Source: an uncultured Parabacteroides sp. (lineage in GTDB: Bacteria > Bacteroidota > Bacteroidia > Bacteroidales > Tannerellaceae). Taken from it: a stretch of 64,000 nt of DNA. The notes beneath the pieces were generated by a model. It was not told the DNA's origin. It worked only from the letters and a program-made list of their open reading frames with translations, and ran no database searches. Position 1 is the first letter of the stretch. Each line of letters starts with the position of its first letter. Shown here piece by piece: positions 52,121 through 61,260 of this stretch. The stretch spans positions 78,835-142,834 of the forward strand of contig CALUZR010000001.1 in the NCBI GenBank assembly GCA_944325335.1, read 5' to 3'. The translations under genes were made by a program, and so were the position numbers.

Positions 52121-54976
52121 TTATTCAAACATTTTTACGTCCTTATATTCCTCATCCTCTGATTGATATAAGCAATCAAATATAATATTTGCATCTGGGA
52201 ATGCTTCTACAAATTGCTGAATCATATCTATCTGTTTGGATTTAAATACAGGTGCATTCAAATTCCATAATTGCTGATGAATATCTTTTTCTGGAATTGA
52301 AAGGAATAAATAATGTATATCCTCATTTTGAAGTAAATCTATGTTTTCTTTCCAATTATCAGAATCAACTAATAATAAAGCAAGTGAAGGTGCAAAACAA
52401 AAATTATTTCGATCAACTTTCTTACACAAATCCAAAAGTCCTTTTATTGAATCCGGAGTTCTACCTTTTGACTGCTTTAGTATCAACGTAATATTTTTAT
52501 CTTTCGCGTAATCTGCCAATAACTGATATGTTTCTTGTAAAGACTGATAGAATTGCTCCATGGTATAATTGTTTTCTATTGTACGTTGAGTTGTAATAAA
52601 TAATTCATCCGCACCTAAAATGGCCATTTTATCTATTACTTCTTTAATTACCTCAATACTTTTCTGATAATAAAGTGAATCATTATTTACTATACGAAGA
52701 TCAGGATATAGGTTAATACCAGAAGATAAATCTACTGACATTTTTAATTGTTGCCGTTTAAACCATCCAGTTTCTTGTTTCAATACTTCTTTATCTCTAT
52801 TATACAAATATCGCCAATCTATAACCACCCGATCATAATGTTGAAAAAATGTCGGACGAGAGAGAATTTCTTCTTTTAAATTCAAAACATCATGCAACAC
52901 TAATGCTCTTCTTTGTATTCTTTTAGAAGGTTGAACTTCTGGAAGTATTTCTACATCTGCATCCTGCAAACAAATTTGGAAAATACGAACATCTCCTCCA
53001 GCTATTGTTTCCGCTGTATTCTTTCCTAATTTTTGATTTTTCATAACCTTAGGTGTATATCCAACTGCTTTTATTTCTGAACAATCAATTGGCAATTCTT
53101 TTATTGAACTTATTCTTCCACTTTTCGACTGAATCTGAAACGGCATTTCCTTCCATTGATTATTTGAAACCAAAACTGTATATTCATTACTTGAACGAGA
53201 ACAAGTAATTAAACTTAACTCCGGATTGGTATCAAACAGTTCTACTGAAGAAAAAATATCACCTAACAAAGCTGAAACATGTTTCAATAATGGATAAGGT
53301 TTACTCAATTCTTTTTCTTCTTCTACTTTAACAGGTAAAGTACATTGAGGCGTTTCCATTACACCAAAAGGTGAAGTAATAATAGTAACTTGTCCTTTAC
53401 CATAAGTTCTTTCTAAAGCAAGTATTTGTTCTCCTGACTTTTGTAGAATTACAGCATCTGAAGGATAATTCAATTGTAATACCGAAAATTCATTAGATTC
53501 CTGAATGTATTTATCTTTATATTGAATCTTGCTTGTACACTTGCTTATACCAGGAGCTATCGTAATTCCAGCAATACCATCTGGCATATTTCGTAAAGAA
53601 CCTGCTGTTATAACCAAGTGTCCACCATTCTGAATATAATTATTCAAATTGTCATTAATCTCTTGTCCTTTCCGAAGTTCATCTGCTATAACCAACACTG
53701 GATATTGTTTCAATACCCACAATGGTGCATCACTCATTATACAATCAGCAATATCTCCATAAGGCGTAGGGGTTATAAATCCTCTTTCATCTTTATAATA
53801 TGATGCATCTTGATAACCAGGATATAAAACATTCAATACACCATCCGTCAAATAATCAGACAATTCATAAGGCAAATTTCCCCATATCTTATATGCTTGT
53901 GAGGAATAAAGATGACGCGGGAAAGACCAACCCGAAAAGAAATCAACCATTAAAGCTACAGGTGTATACATAATTCCCGGATCTCCATACTTATCAATCC
54001 AACGTACAGCATTTTGTTGAATCTTCCCAATTGGACTCAATTTATTTCCAATACGCATAGAGCCTTCAAAACCAACTGCAACACAATCATACATCAAATG
54101 ATTATACATTAATCGCTTCAATAAACTTAAAGATGTTCCTTTCCAAGGTCCCCCACTATTATAATCGTCATCTATATTAGTCGCATCACTATCATATGTT
54201 TTATATCCCCAACGATTCCAAACAGAAGCATTTCCAAACCAATTAACACCATATTGCTTTCCTGCCCCCCGAATAAAAGAATAATAAATTTGAGAATTAG
54301 GTAAACCTTGTGCAGTTTCAGCACCAATCAGTGTATACAAACCTTCCTTCAAGAAATAATGTCCAAAATTTAGAGAAACCAATGTAGCCATCTTATTTCC
54401 TAATTGGTTCCCCATCTCTTCAAAATGACGTTGAAAATTGAAATATTGATGTAACCGATCTGCCCCTAAAGGATACATACGCGGAGCAAAACTACCTACA
54501 TAACGTCCATCTTGTTCTCCATTATCCATACCAAGCCAATGATCACCCAATTCTGTTTCAAATAAACTTAATACGCCATCAGGTATTTGAAATTGAGTCC
54601 AATACCCACCAGGACCAGAGCCAGGTATATATCCCCATAAATCAAATAAATACAAATTTCTCCGTTTAATTTCTGAAACTATTTCTTTCAAATTATCTTG
54701 ATAAATTAAAGGATAAGAAACCCACAATATATTACCTAAATGATCTTTATCTACCCACAAATCCAGTTTTTCTTTATAATCTCCAGACAAATCGCGTAAC
54801 CCTATAAACTGGATTTTATTATCAAACAACGAAAAATCTGGAGATTTCACATAATAGCGAGAATAATCTGGATGTTTAGATGGATTCATTTGATATGGAT
54901 ATAAACGAATTTGATTTTGAGCAGAAAGAAAACTCCCTGTAAAAATCAATACAAAAAGCGACAAAGCATATTTCAT
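52121..54976 (-). CDS. Large secreted protein: glycosidase-like barrel plus C-terminal isomerase-like barrel
   Basis: 951 residues from MKYALSLFVLIFTGSFLSAQ. Upstream in-frame ATGs at 54985, 54997 and 55060 are possible starts but give a worse signal. Residues ~20-400 look like an (alpha/beta) barrel (LYLFDLWGYIPGSGPGGYWTQF ... YDCVAVGFEGSMRI ... IMYTPVALMVDFFSGW). The middle (PVLVIADELRKGQEINDNLNNYIQNGGHLVITAGS) is like a glutamine-amidotransferase-type domain of beta-galactosidases. The last ~230 residues (DLRIVNNDSLYYQKSIEVIKEVIDKMAILGADELFIT ... YAKDKNITLILKQ) resemble a sugar isomerase barrel. Third gene of the FecR-SusCD operon. No clear family; the substrate is unknown. Strongly AT-rich. 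Confidence 0.72.
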   Translation of the reverse strand: MKYALSLFVLIFTGSFLSAQNQIRLYPYQMNPSKHPDYSRYYVKSPDFSLFDNKIQFIGLRDLSGDYKEKLDLWVDKDHLGNILWVSYPLIYQDNLKEIVSEIKRRNLYLFDLWGYIPGSGPGGYWTQFQIPDGVLSLFETELGDHWLGMDNGEQDGRYVGSFAPRMYPLGADRLHQYFNFQRHFEEMGNQLGNKMATLVSLNFGHYFLKEGLYTLIGAETAQGLPNSQIYYSFIRGAGKQYGVNWFGNASVWNRWGYKTYDSDATNIDDDYNSGGPWKGTSLSLLKRLMYNHLMYDCVAVGFEGSMRIGNKLSPIGKIQQNAVRWIDKYGDPGIMYTPVALMVDFFSGWSFPRHLYSSQAYKIWGNLPYELSDYLTDGVLNVLYPGYQDASYYKDERGFITPTPYGDIADCIMSDAPLWVLKQYPVLVIADELRKGQEINDNLNNYIQNGGHLVITAGSLRNMPDGIAGITIAPGISKCTSKIQYKDKYIQESNEFSVLQLNYPSDAVILQKSGEQILALERTYGKGQVTIITSPFGVMETPQCTLPVKVEEEKELSKPYPLLKHVSALLGDIFSSVELFDTNPELSLITCSRSSNEYTVLVSNNQWKEMPFQIQSKSGRISSIKELPIDCSEIKAVGYTPKVMKNQKLGKNTAETIAGGDVRIFQICLQDADVEILPEVQPSKRIQRRALVLHDVLNLKEEILSRPTFFQHYDRVVIDWRYLYNRDKEVLKQETGWFKRQQLKMSVDLSSGINLYPDLRIVNNDSLYYQKSIEVIKEVIDKMAILGADELFITTQRTIENNYTMEQFYQSLQETYQLLADYAKDKNITLILKQSKGRTPDSIKGLLDLCKKVDRNNFCFAPSLALLLVDSDNWKENIDLLQNEDIHYLFLSIPEKDIHQQLWNLNAPVFKSKQIDMIQQFVEAFPDANIIFDCLYQSEDEEYKDVKMFE

Positions 54977-55030
54977 TTTAATCATGGTCTTAATCATTAA
55001 AGTTACATAAATTAGATAACGATTGTATTC

Positions 55031-55068
55031 AATCGACAGCACTTCCACAAAAAGAAGCACTGTCGATT
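55031..55068 (-). promoter_or_regulatory. Intercistronic hairpin between susD and the next gene
   Basis: TCGACAG (55033-55039) and CTGTCGA (55060-55066) form the outer stem, with CTTC/GAAG inside and an A-rich loop. No T-run follows on the minus strand. It may be an RNA processing or stability element in the operon. Confidence 0.5.
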
Positions 55069-55086
55069 TAAAATATTGATTACGCC

Positions 55087-56706
55087 TTACGCATAATTAG
55101 GATCTTGCTCTAAAATACCACCTGCTTTATCTATTTCCGATTGCGGTATCGGCCAATAATAGAATGCAGGTTTAAATACTTTAATATAAGCAGGTAATGC
55201 AGGATCCACAGCTCCATTCACTAATTTTTCCATTAATTTCCAACGCTTCAATTGAAAATAACGCTGCCCTTCAAATGCCAATTCAACACGATATTCATGA
55301 CGAATACGTTCACGCATTTCTTCCTGTGATAAATCTTCTGGTAAAGAAGGCATTTCAGAACGAGCACGAACTGCATTTATTGCATCATAGACTTTCTGAG
55401 TTGGACCATTTGCTTCATTTTCCGCTTCTGCTATCATCAACAAAACTTCTGCATAACGAAGAATAACGACATCCGCATCCGAAATAGTTGAATAGCTTGG
55501 CATCACAGTCGTTGGTTGAAGTAATTTCATCATACCAAAACCTGTTTGTTGCTGGTCTGTCATTTTTATACGTCCATTTTCTTCATATCCTTCATCAGGA
55601 AATGTTGCATATCCACTATGGGTTACAGTCTCTCTTAAACGAGGATCACGATTCTGAAATAATTTTTCTCGTTCGTTATAATTCTCCTCTTCTATAGCAT
55701 TCGTATTTAACAATGATTCATCTACAGAAACTGTCAATGGAGATTCTCCCCATTTTAGTCCATCTGTACATTCAAATTCATCTACTAAATCTCGAGTTAC
55801 ACCACAAGTTGTCCATGCCCCATAATATAAATCCATACTATGTGTTATATTAGGAGCTAAATAACGAACAGAAAACATAATTTCGGGAGATGAAAGTTGT
55901 TTATCTGACAAGAAATTATCGCGCATTCTATCTGCTAAAGAATATCCCTGAATGCTTTCCAACAAAGGAACAATTTCTGCCATCTTTGTTGGATCTGCCT
56001 TTCCATTTTCATCGTAAGCTTCTGCCAACATCAAACGAGCTTTTAATGCTTTTAATGCTCCTGGAGTAAAATATCCACTCATTTGTGAATCTGAATAAAG
56101 TTTATCCGGTAGAGCAGCAATTGCTTCGTCAAAATCTTGCATTATTTGAGCATAAATTTCTGCACGTGTAGCCTTCGGCTGATACATGTTATCTAAATCC
56201 AAAGAACTCGTCACTAGAGGAACTTCGCGATAGCATTGATAAAGCCAAGAATAAAAATACCCCCGTAATGCTTTACATTGTGCTAAGATAAAGCTACGAT
56301 CTTCATCTGACATATCAGATCCATGATAATTCGCCAAATTTTCTATTACTAAATGAATACGAGCTATTCCCATATAACAATGCGTATACATATATGAAAC
56401 AAAACCTGTCGTATTCGGATCTAAATCACCTAATGCTATTGTCTGAGAACGCCCATATGTATCTTCATTATGCTGGCAAATCGAATTATCTGTCAAATTA
56501 TCAAAGCAAGCAATAATCTGAGACATTTCTCCTGGCCATTCATACACAACAGAAAAACAACCAGCCAGAGCCGAATCAAAATCACTCTTCCGTTGCCAGA
56601 AAATATCTTGAGAAGGTGATGCCGGTGGATCTTTTTGCAAAAAATCGCTACAAGATACAGTTGCACCTAACAACAATATAGATACTAAATATTTTAGCTT
56701 TTTCAT
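55087..56706 (-). CDS. SusD/RagB-family outer-membrane nutrient-binding lipoprotein
   Basis: 539 residues. The lipoprotein signal ends ATVSC (Cys19), then SDFLQKDPPASPSQDIFWQRKSDFDSALAGCFSVVYEWPG. TPR-like helices (AQCKALRGYFYSWLYQCYREVPLVTSSLDL) and the RagB C-terminal part (RYAEVLLMIAEAENEANGPTQKVYDAINAVRARSEMPSL ... RIRHEYRVELAFEGQRYFQLKRWKLMEKL) are complete. It lies 12 bp after susC in the same operon and is the surface partner of that transporter. AT-rich, like its neighbours, and intact despite the frameshift in susC upstream. Confidence 0.95.
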   Translation of the reverse strand: MKKLKYLVSILLLGATVSCSDFLQKDPPASPSQDIFWQRKSDFDSALAGCFSVVYEWPGEMSQIIACFDNLTDNSICQHNEDTYGRSQTIALGDLDPNTTGFVSYMYTHCYMGIARIHLVIENLANYHGSDMSDEDRSFILAQCKALRGYFYSWLYQCYREVPLVTSSLDLDNMYQPKATRAEIYAQIMQDFDEAIAALPDKLYSDSQMSGYFTPGALKALKARLMLAEAYDENGKADPTKMAEIVPLLESIQGYSLADRMRDNFLSDKQLSSPEIMFSVRYLAPNITHSMDLYYGAWTTCGVTRDLVDEFECTDGLKWGESPLTVSVDESLLNTNAIEEENYNEREKLFQNRDPRLRETVTHSGYATFPDEGYEENGRIKMTDQQQTGFGMMKLLQPTTVMPSYSTISDADVVILRYAEVLLMIAEAENEANGPTQKVYDAINAVRARSEMPSLPEDLSQEEMRERIRHEYRVELAFEGQRYFQLKRWKLMEKLVNGAVDPALPAYIKVFKPAFYYWPIPQSEIDKAGGILEQDPNYA

Positions 56707-56718
56707 TTTACTACTTTT

Positions 56719-59667
56719 TTAAAATTCAACATTTACACCAAAAGAACATATTTTGTTTTGAGGATATTGAGCTGCTCTTCCATCTGTTTCACGTTCAGGA
56801 TCCAACCCATAAAACTTAGTAAACGTAACCAAATTATCTCCTGAGAAGTAAATACGAACGCGAGACATTTTAACTTTGTCAGTCCATTGTTTAGGAAGTG
56901 TATAACCAAATGTCAAGTTTTTCAAACGAAAATAAGATGCATTCTGTAAGAAATAACTATTGGGACGTGTATTTTTATTTCCTCCAAAATCATCAAAATA
57001 TAAACGCGGGAACTTCGCATTATATGGATTTTCTTCAGTCCACATACCTTCTACATATTCTTTCGTTGGTGCAGAACCTTGACGGAAAGGATACATACCC
57101 CATTCATTCGTATAGAATTTTTTACCATCTACTCCTTGCCCTGTTAATGACAAATCAAAACCTTTCCAACTGGCACCCAAATTGACTGAATATTCAAAAT
57201 CTGGGAAACGTCCTCCCATTGGGATACGGTCATTGTTATCAATTACATTATCCCCATTTTGATCCTTATATTTCAAATCACCTGGTAATGTATTATCATT
57301 AAATTGTTTTGGAGAATTAGCAATTTCTTCTTCAGTTGCAAATATACCTATACATTCAAGCATATAATACTCATTATAAGGTAAACCTTCTCTTCTCAAA
57401 TAGTAATTATCAATTTCTTCTGCACCAAATTGAGTCAATTTATTTCTGGAACGATCAAAATAGAATCCAGCATTATATTGCAATCCTTCAAAAATGCCGC
57501 TTTGAATCATATTACTATAATTGAAAGCAACTTCAATACCGGTATTCTGTACTTCGCCATTATTCACAGTTGGTGCAGTCATACCTAATAAAGCAGAAAC
57601 TTGAGAACTTCTCAATATGTCAGAAGTAACTTTTTTATACCAATCAAATGTTACATTTAAACCGTCAAAAACTTGCATATCCACACCTACATCCGTGATT
57701 GTCGTAGTTTCCCATTTAATATCACGATTTGCATAAGCTTTTTGCTGATAAGCTACTGTTTCATTCGTTTTATCAAAAGGATAGTTATTTACGCTTTCAA
57801 TCATGGCTTGGTAGGGATACAAACCTATATTTTGATTACCTAATTGTCCCCAAGAAGCTCTTACCTTAAAATTATTCAACCATGACCAATTCAGATTCTT
57901 AACAAAATCCTCTTCCGTCAAACGCCAACCAATCGAAAATGAAGGGAAAATACCCCAACGATTTTCCGAAGAAATACGAGATGTTCCATCATAACGCATA
58001 TTGGCCTCAAACAAATAACGTTCTTTATAATTATAATTAAAACGACCAAATACAGACATGATAGCCCATTCTTCTTCTGCACCTTCATTTGACCAGTTTG
58101 CTTGTGAACCCGCATTGATTACAGGTAAATCAAATGCATAATCTTTTCGATAAGCTTTTACCGTTTCATACTTCTCCGACTCTTGGTTATAACCAGCCAT
58201 AATACTAAAATTATGATTCTGGTCAGCCGTTGAAACATCATATTTCAAATAGGTATACAAATTAGTATAAAAACGGCGTGTATCTTCTACCGTAAAGCCA
58301 TTGCTTCCTCTATCCAAATATCCAGCTTGTTCTCCTGTATGATAATTGTAAACAGGAACATCCGAACCACCCCATTCTTTTGTCTTTCCAGATTGCAAAC
58401 GGGCTGCACCTTTTGTATGCCATGTCAAGCCTTTTGCTAAATTAACTTCTAACCAAAGTTGGGCATTAATATCAAAGTCTTGAAAAGTTTTTTTCGTATC
58501 AGTTCCAATAATGGCTGGCATATTTTTATTATGGGACTCGAAAGAATAAGCAGAAGATGTCCATTTTGTTTCTCCTGTTCCATCATCCGGTAACCATGGC
58601 ATATAAGTAGGAGCTTGTGACAAGGTAGATAATAATACATCTTCTTGACCTTGTCGTGGCTGTTCTCTGTCTCCATACATTAAACTTGTATAAGTACCAA
58701 TCTTGATAAAGTCTGTAATCTGAGAGGTCAAATTTACTGTTGCATTGTATTTCTGATAATCAAATCCTCTCAACGTTCCGGGCTGATTTACAAAATTCAA
58801 GGACACATTATAAGTTGTTTTTCCTGCATTACCAGCGATAGATAAATTATGATTTTGTACGACAGCCGTATTAAGCATGTAATCCAGCCAATCGAAATTC
58901 GGATATTCTGCGCTTCCGTTTCCATTTCGATAAGCATCAATCATTTCTTGTGTATAGGCATTTCCCAATCCGGAATTCTTTTGTGCCAAATTATACAATT
59001 CCATATATTCAGCTGAATTGGTCACTAAATCATACATGCGAGTCGGTGTATAAAGGCCTACATTACCATGATATGCAATATGAGCTTTCCCATCTCTCAC
59101 ATCCGCACCTTCTTTTGTCGTAACCAAAATAACGCCATTAGCAGCACGCGCACCATAAATAGCAGCTGAAGCTGCATCTTTCAAAACTGAAACACTTTCA
59201 ATCACACTCGGATCCAAATGGGAAATATCACCTGGAACACCATTCACCAATACCAACGGGTCAGAACCTGCATCTGAAAAAGTTCCCTGACCACGAATAC
59301 GAAATGTAGTTGATTCATCACCAGGAGTACCGGTTGCCGAATTTACACGTAAACCTGGAACTTGTCCTTGCAACATGGTTGCTGTATTTACAACTGGTCG
59401 TCTTGTCATCTCTTCTCCAGAGACAGCTGTCACGGCTCCTGTTAAATTTAGTTTCTTTTGAGTTCCGAAGCCTACCACCACCAATTCATCCAATGCCTGC
59501 GAATCTTCCTTCAGGGTAATGGCATAGTCGCTCTTCGAGGTTACGGAGACGATTTGGTCTTTATAACCAATGTAGGAGATGCGGAGCTGGGCGCCTTCGG
59601 CCACGTCCTCGATCATGAACTTTCCGTCCATGTCGGTGATGGAGCCGTTCGTCGTGCCTTCTACCAA
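56719..59667 (-). CDS. SusC/RagA TonB-dependent transporter body, out of frame with its STN domain
   Basis: The frame is open from about 59750 (VNQEGKKITGTIVDAQGIPVIGANVLVEGTTNGSITDMDGKF); the first ATG is at 59667, which leaves a protein without a signal peptide. It holds the rest of the carboxypeptidase-like domain, the TonB-box region LDELVVVGFGTQKKLNLTGAV, the plug (LRVNSATGTPGDESTTFRIRGQGTFSDAGSDPLVLVNGVPG) and a barrel ending CSFGVNVEF. Adding one G to the G7 run at 59742-59748 joins it to the STN frame (59739-60104) and gives a normal ~1130-residue STN-type SusC. As read, the transporter is off. After about 59.46 kb the sequence becomes AT-rich, so the gene is also a mosaic. Confidence 0.9.
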   Translation of the reverse strand: MVEGTTNGSITDMDGKFMIEDVAEGAQLRISYIGYKDQIVSVTSKSDYAITLKEDSQALDELVVVGFGTQKKLNLTGAVTAVSGEEMTRRPVVNTATMLQGQVPGLRVNSATGTPGDESTTFRIRGQGTFSDAGSDPLVLVNGVPGDISHLDPSVIESVSVLKDAASAAIYGARAANGVILVTTKEGADVRDGKAHIAYHGNVGLYTPTRMYDLVTNSAEYMELYNLAQKNSGLGNAYTQEMIDAYRNGNGSAEYPNFDWLDYMLNTAVVQNHNLSIAGNAGKTTYNVSLNFVNQPGTLRGFDYQKYNATVNLTSQITDFIKIGTYTSLMYGDREQPRQGQEDVLLSTLSQAPTYMPWLPDDGTGETKWTSSAYSFESHNKNMPAIIGTDTKKTFQDFDINAQLWLEVNLAKGLTWHTKGAARLQSGKTKEWGGSDVPVYNYHTGEQAGYLDRGSNGFTVEDTRRFYTNLYTYLKYDVSTADQNHNFSIMAGYNQESEKYETVKAYRKDYAFDLPVINAGSQANWSNEGAEEEWAIMSVFGRFNYNYKERYLFEANMRYDGTSRISSENRWGIFPSFSIGWRLTEEDFVKNLNWSWLNNFKVRASWGQLGNQNIGLYPYQAMIESVNNYPFDKTNETVAYQQKAYANRDIKWETTTITDVGVDMQVFDGLNVTFDWYKKVTSDILRSSQVSALLGMTAPTVNNGEVQNTGIEVAFNYSNMIQSGIFEGLQYNAGFYFDRSRNKLTQFGAEEIDNYYLRREGLPYNEYYMLECIGIFATEEEIANSPKQFNDNTLPGDLKYKDQNGDNVIDNNDRIPMGGRFPDFEYSVNLGASWKGFDLSLTGQGVDGKKFYTNEWGMYPFRQGSAPTKEYVEGMWTEENPYNAKFPRLYFDDFGGNKNTRPNSYFLQNASYFRLKNLTFGYTLPKQWTDKVKMSRVRIYFSGDNLVTFTKFYGLDPERETDGRAAQYPQNKICSFGVNVEF

Positions 59668-59738
59668 TACATTCGCACCGATGACGGGAATACCTTGGGC
59701 ATCAACAATCGTTCCGGTGATTTTCTTACCTTCCTGAT

Positions 59739-60104
59739 TTACCCCCCCGATTTAGTTTTTATTAACTCATTATTACTGTTATTATCCTTTAAGAAGATGC
59801 GATTGCCTACGATTTTGTAGGTAATGCCGGTTCCATCGAATACTTCTTTCAGGACATTTTCGATGCGTTCGTTCTGGACGTTCAGCGTAACGCCAGACAA
59901 TTCCCTGCTCAGTAACGCATCGTCATAAGAGAACTCGTAGCCCGTTTGTTGCGCGAGGTGCCGAATCACTTCGCCTACCGTCGTCCGGTTTACGCTTATC
60001 TCCACATTGACCAACTGGGGCGATGCCAATGGCACGGCCATCATCGTCGGAGACATTGCCGCTAATAGCAATGCCACGCTTGTACAAATCGGTTTCTTTT
60101 TCAT
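59739..60104 (-). CDS. Signal peptide and STN domain of the SusC transporter (frame stops at G7)
   Basis: 121 residues. A signal peptide (MKKKPICTSVALLLAAMSPTMMA) is followed by the STN (secretin/TonB short N-terminal) domain: VNVEISVNRTTVGEVIRHLAQQTGYEFSYDDALLSRELSGVTLNVQNERIENVLKEVFDGTGITYKIVGNRIFLKD. It ends IKTKSGG-stop, where the stop TAA is created by the length of the poly-G run. In STN-type transporters this domain contacts the FecR anti-sigma protein to report substrate binding; fecR lies just upstream. If expressed alone, the fragment would be a free periplasmic STN domain that might still bind FecR. Confidence 0.88.
   Translation of the reverse strand: MKKKPICTSVALLLAAMSPTMMAVPLASPQLVNVEISVNRTTVGEVIRHLAQQTGYEFSYDDALLSRELSGVTLNVQNERIENVLKEVFDGTGITYKIVGNRIFLKDNNSNNELIKTKSGG
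59742..59748 (-). repeat. Poly-G tract G7 in STN-susC, stopped state
   Basis: The coding strand reads AAA-TCG-GGG-GGG-TAA-AT. Seven Gs give an immediate stop. Eight would give GGG-GGG-GTA-AAT and continue into the transporter. The other SusC of the window has the eight-G version at the same point of the protein. Confidence 0.92.
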
Positions 60105-60148
60105 GATACAATCATTTTGATTAAGTTTAATGATTTATTATACTGTTT

Positions 60149-61144
60149 TTATTTGTTTCGATAACTCACGAATATCTCGTTGCCCTCGATGCGGCAAGAG
60201 ATGGGTGCGATAAACTCGAGGTGCGAACAAATCTCTTCGATCGGTTCGTCTTTCGCATAGACAAAGCGATATTTGCGGGCGAGGAGGCGGGCGTCGGCAA
60301 AGTTGAAATGGACGCCATGCGTCTTGGCAATCTCTTCGGCTATCTGCCCTAAGGTCGCCTCTTCCAACTGCTTTTGTTGCAAATGCCAAACGCCCTCCAC
60401 GTTCACATCCACCTGTTTCACGCTCACTTCATTTTTATCCATATTATAGGTCACCTGCTCGCCAGGTTGCATATCCAATATCGTCTCTTGGTCTTTGTCT
60501 TGGAGGACGACATGCCCCGAAAGGAGGGTCGTCTCCAGCGTATGCCCCGCTTCGTCCGTCCGCACGTTGAACTCCGTTCCTAATACCTTAATATAAGCAT
60601 CGTTCGCCTCGACCAAGAAGGGTGACAACGAATCCTTCCGCACCGAGAAAAAGGCTTCTCCCTCCATCGATACCGAACGGTTCCGCGCCGAAAACGCCTT
60701 CGGGATGCGGAGCATCGCTCCGCCCTTCAGCCAAACCTCCGAACTATCGCGGAGCAGGATGCGCTTCACGCTCTCGCCCTCGGCCACCCGGATGCTTAAA
60801 TAGTCCTCTGAAGCGGAACGGAACATCCAATAGCCCAGCGCGCTCCCGACGATGAATGCCACCATCGCCGCATACCGGAGCGCACGCCGAAGGGGCATCC
60901 AGACGCGTTTCCGATCGATACGCGCTTCGACCTGTTGCAACGCCCGTTCGATAGCCGCCTCCGTATTGTGCCGGTCGAAAGCATCCTTCATCCGAAGCTC
61001 GACGACCTCCTGCCAGATGCGTCCGTTCTTTTCCGAACTTTTCGCCCAAGCAAGGAGGACCGCCAGCTCTTCCGCCGATGTTTTCCCGGCCAAATACTTT
61101 GCCAATATGCTATATTCAAATTCCATTTTCGTTTGCTTTTTCAT
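60149..61144 (-). CDS. FecR-family anti-sigma / sigma regulator
   Basis: 331 residues. The N-terminal cytoplasmic part (KYLAGKTSAEELAVLLAWAKSSEKNGRIWQEVVELR) has the FecR N-terminal feature. One membrane helix lies at about 88-108 (ALRYAAMVAFIVGSALGYWMF). The periplasmic FecR domain follows (LSIRVAEGESVKRILLRDSSEVWLKGGAMLRIP ... EAFFSVRKDSLSPFLVEANDAYIKVLGTEFNVR), with a C-terminal domain similar to STN (LEEATLGQIAEEIAKTHGVHFNFADARLLARKYRF). It should sense the STN domain of the SusC encoded next. No ECF sigma (FecI) gene lies nearby: upstream is a 600-bp gap and divergent mdh. Confidence 0.93.
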   Translation of the reverse strand: MKKQTKMEFEYSILAKYLAGKTSAEELAVLLAWAKSSEKNGRIWQEVVELRMKDAFDRHNTEAAIERALQQVEARIDRKRVWMPLRRALRYAAMVAFIVGSALGYWMFRSASEDYLSIRVAEGESVKRILLRDSSEVWLKGGAMLRIPKAFSARNRSVSMEGEAFFSVRKDSLSPFLVEANDAYIKVLGTEFNVRTDEAGHTLETTLLSGHVVLQDKDQETILDMQPGEQVTYNMDKNEVSVKQVDVNVEGVWHLQQKQLEEATLGQIAEEIAKTHGVHFNFADARLLARKYRFVYAKDEPIEEICSHLEFIAPISCRIEGNEIFVSYRNK

Positions 61145-61164
61145 ATATAATACGGATTACGCCG

Positions 61165-61172
61165 CAAAAGTA
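61165..61172 (-). promoter_or_regulatory. Candidate -7 element for the fecR-susC operon
   Basis: On the minus strand TACTTTTG matches TAnnTTTG, 21 bp before the fecR start. A TTTG lies 23 bp further upstream, slightly longer than the usual spacer. Confidence 0.6.
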
Positions 61173-61260
61173 CGGAGCAAAAATCCAATTTTTTTCAAAA
61201 AAATTTTTCCATACCACCTTTTGTATGCTTGGCATGGTACCTATAATTAGGTGTGTTAGA

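Larger units (their letters stand above)
52121..59460 (-). other. AT-rich island (rest of SusC, SusD, secreted protein)
   Basis: Base composition drops clearly here (about 35% GC on a line counted by hand near 54.0 kb), against roughly 45-60% for the genes on either side. The right border lies inside the susC gene near 59.46 kb, not at a gene edge. Codons also shift to A/T-ending forms. This suggests transfer of a cassette by homologous recombination. Confidence 0.75.
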
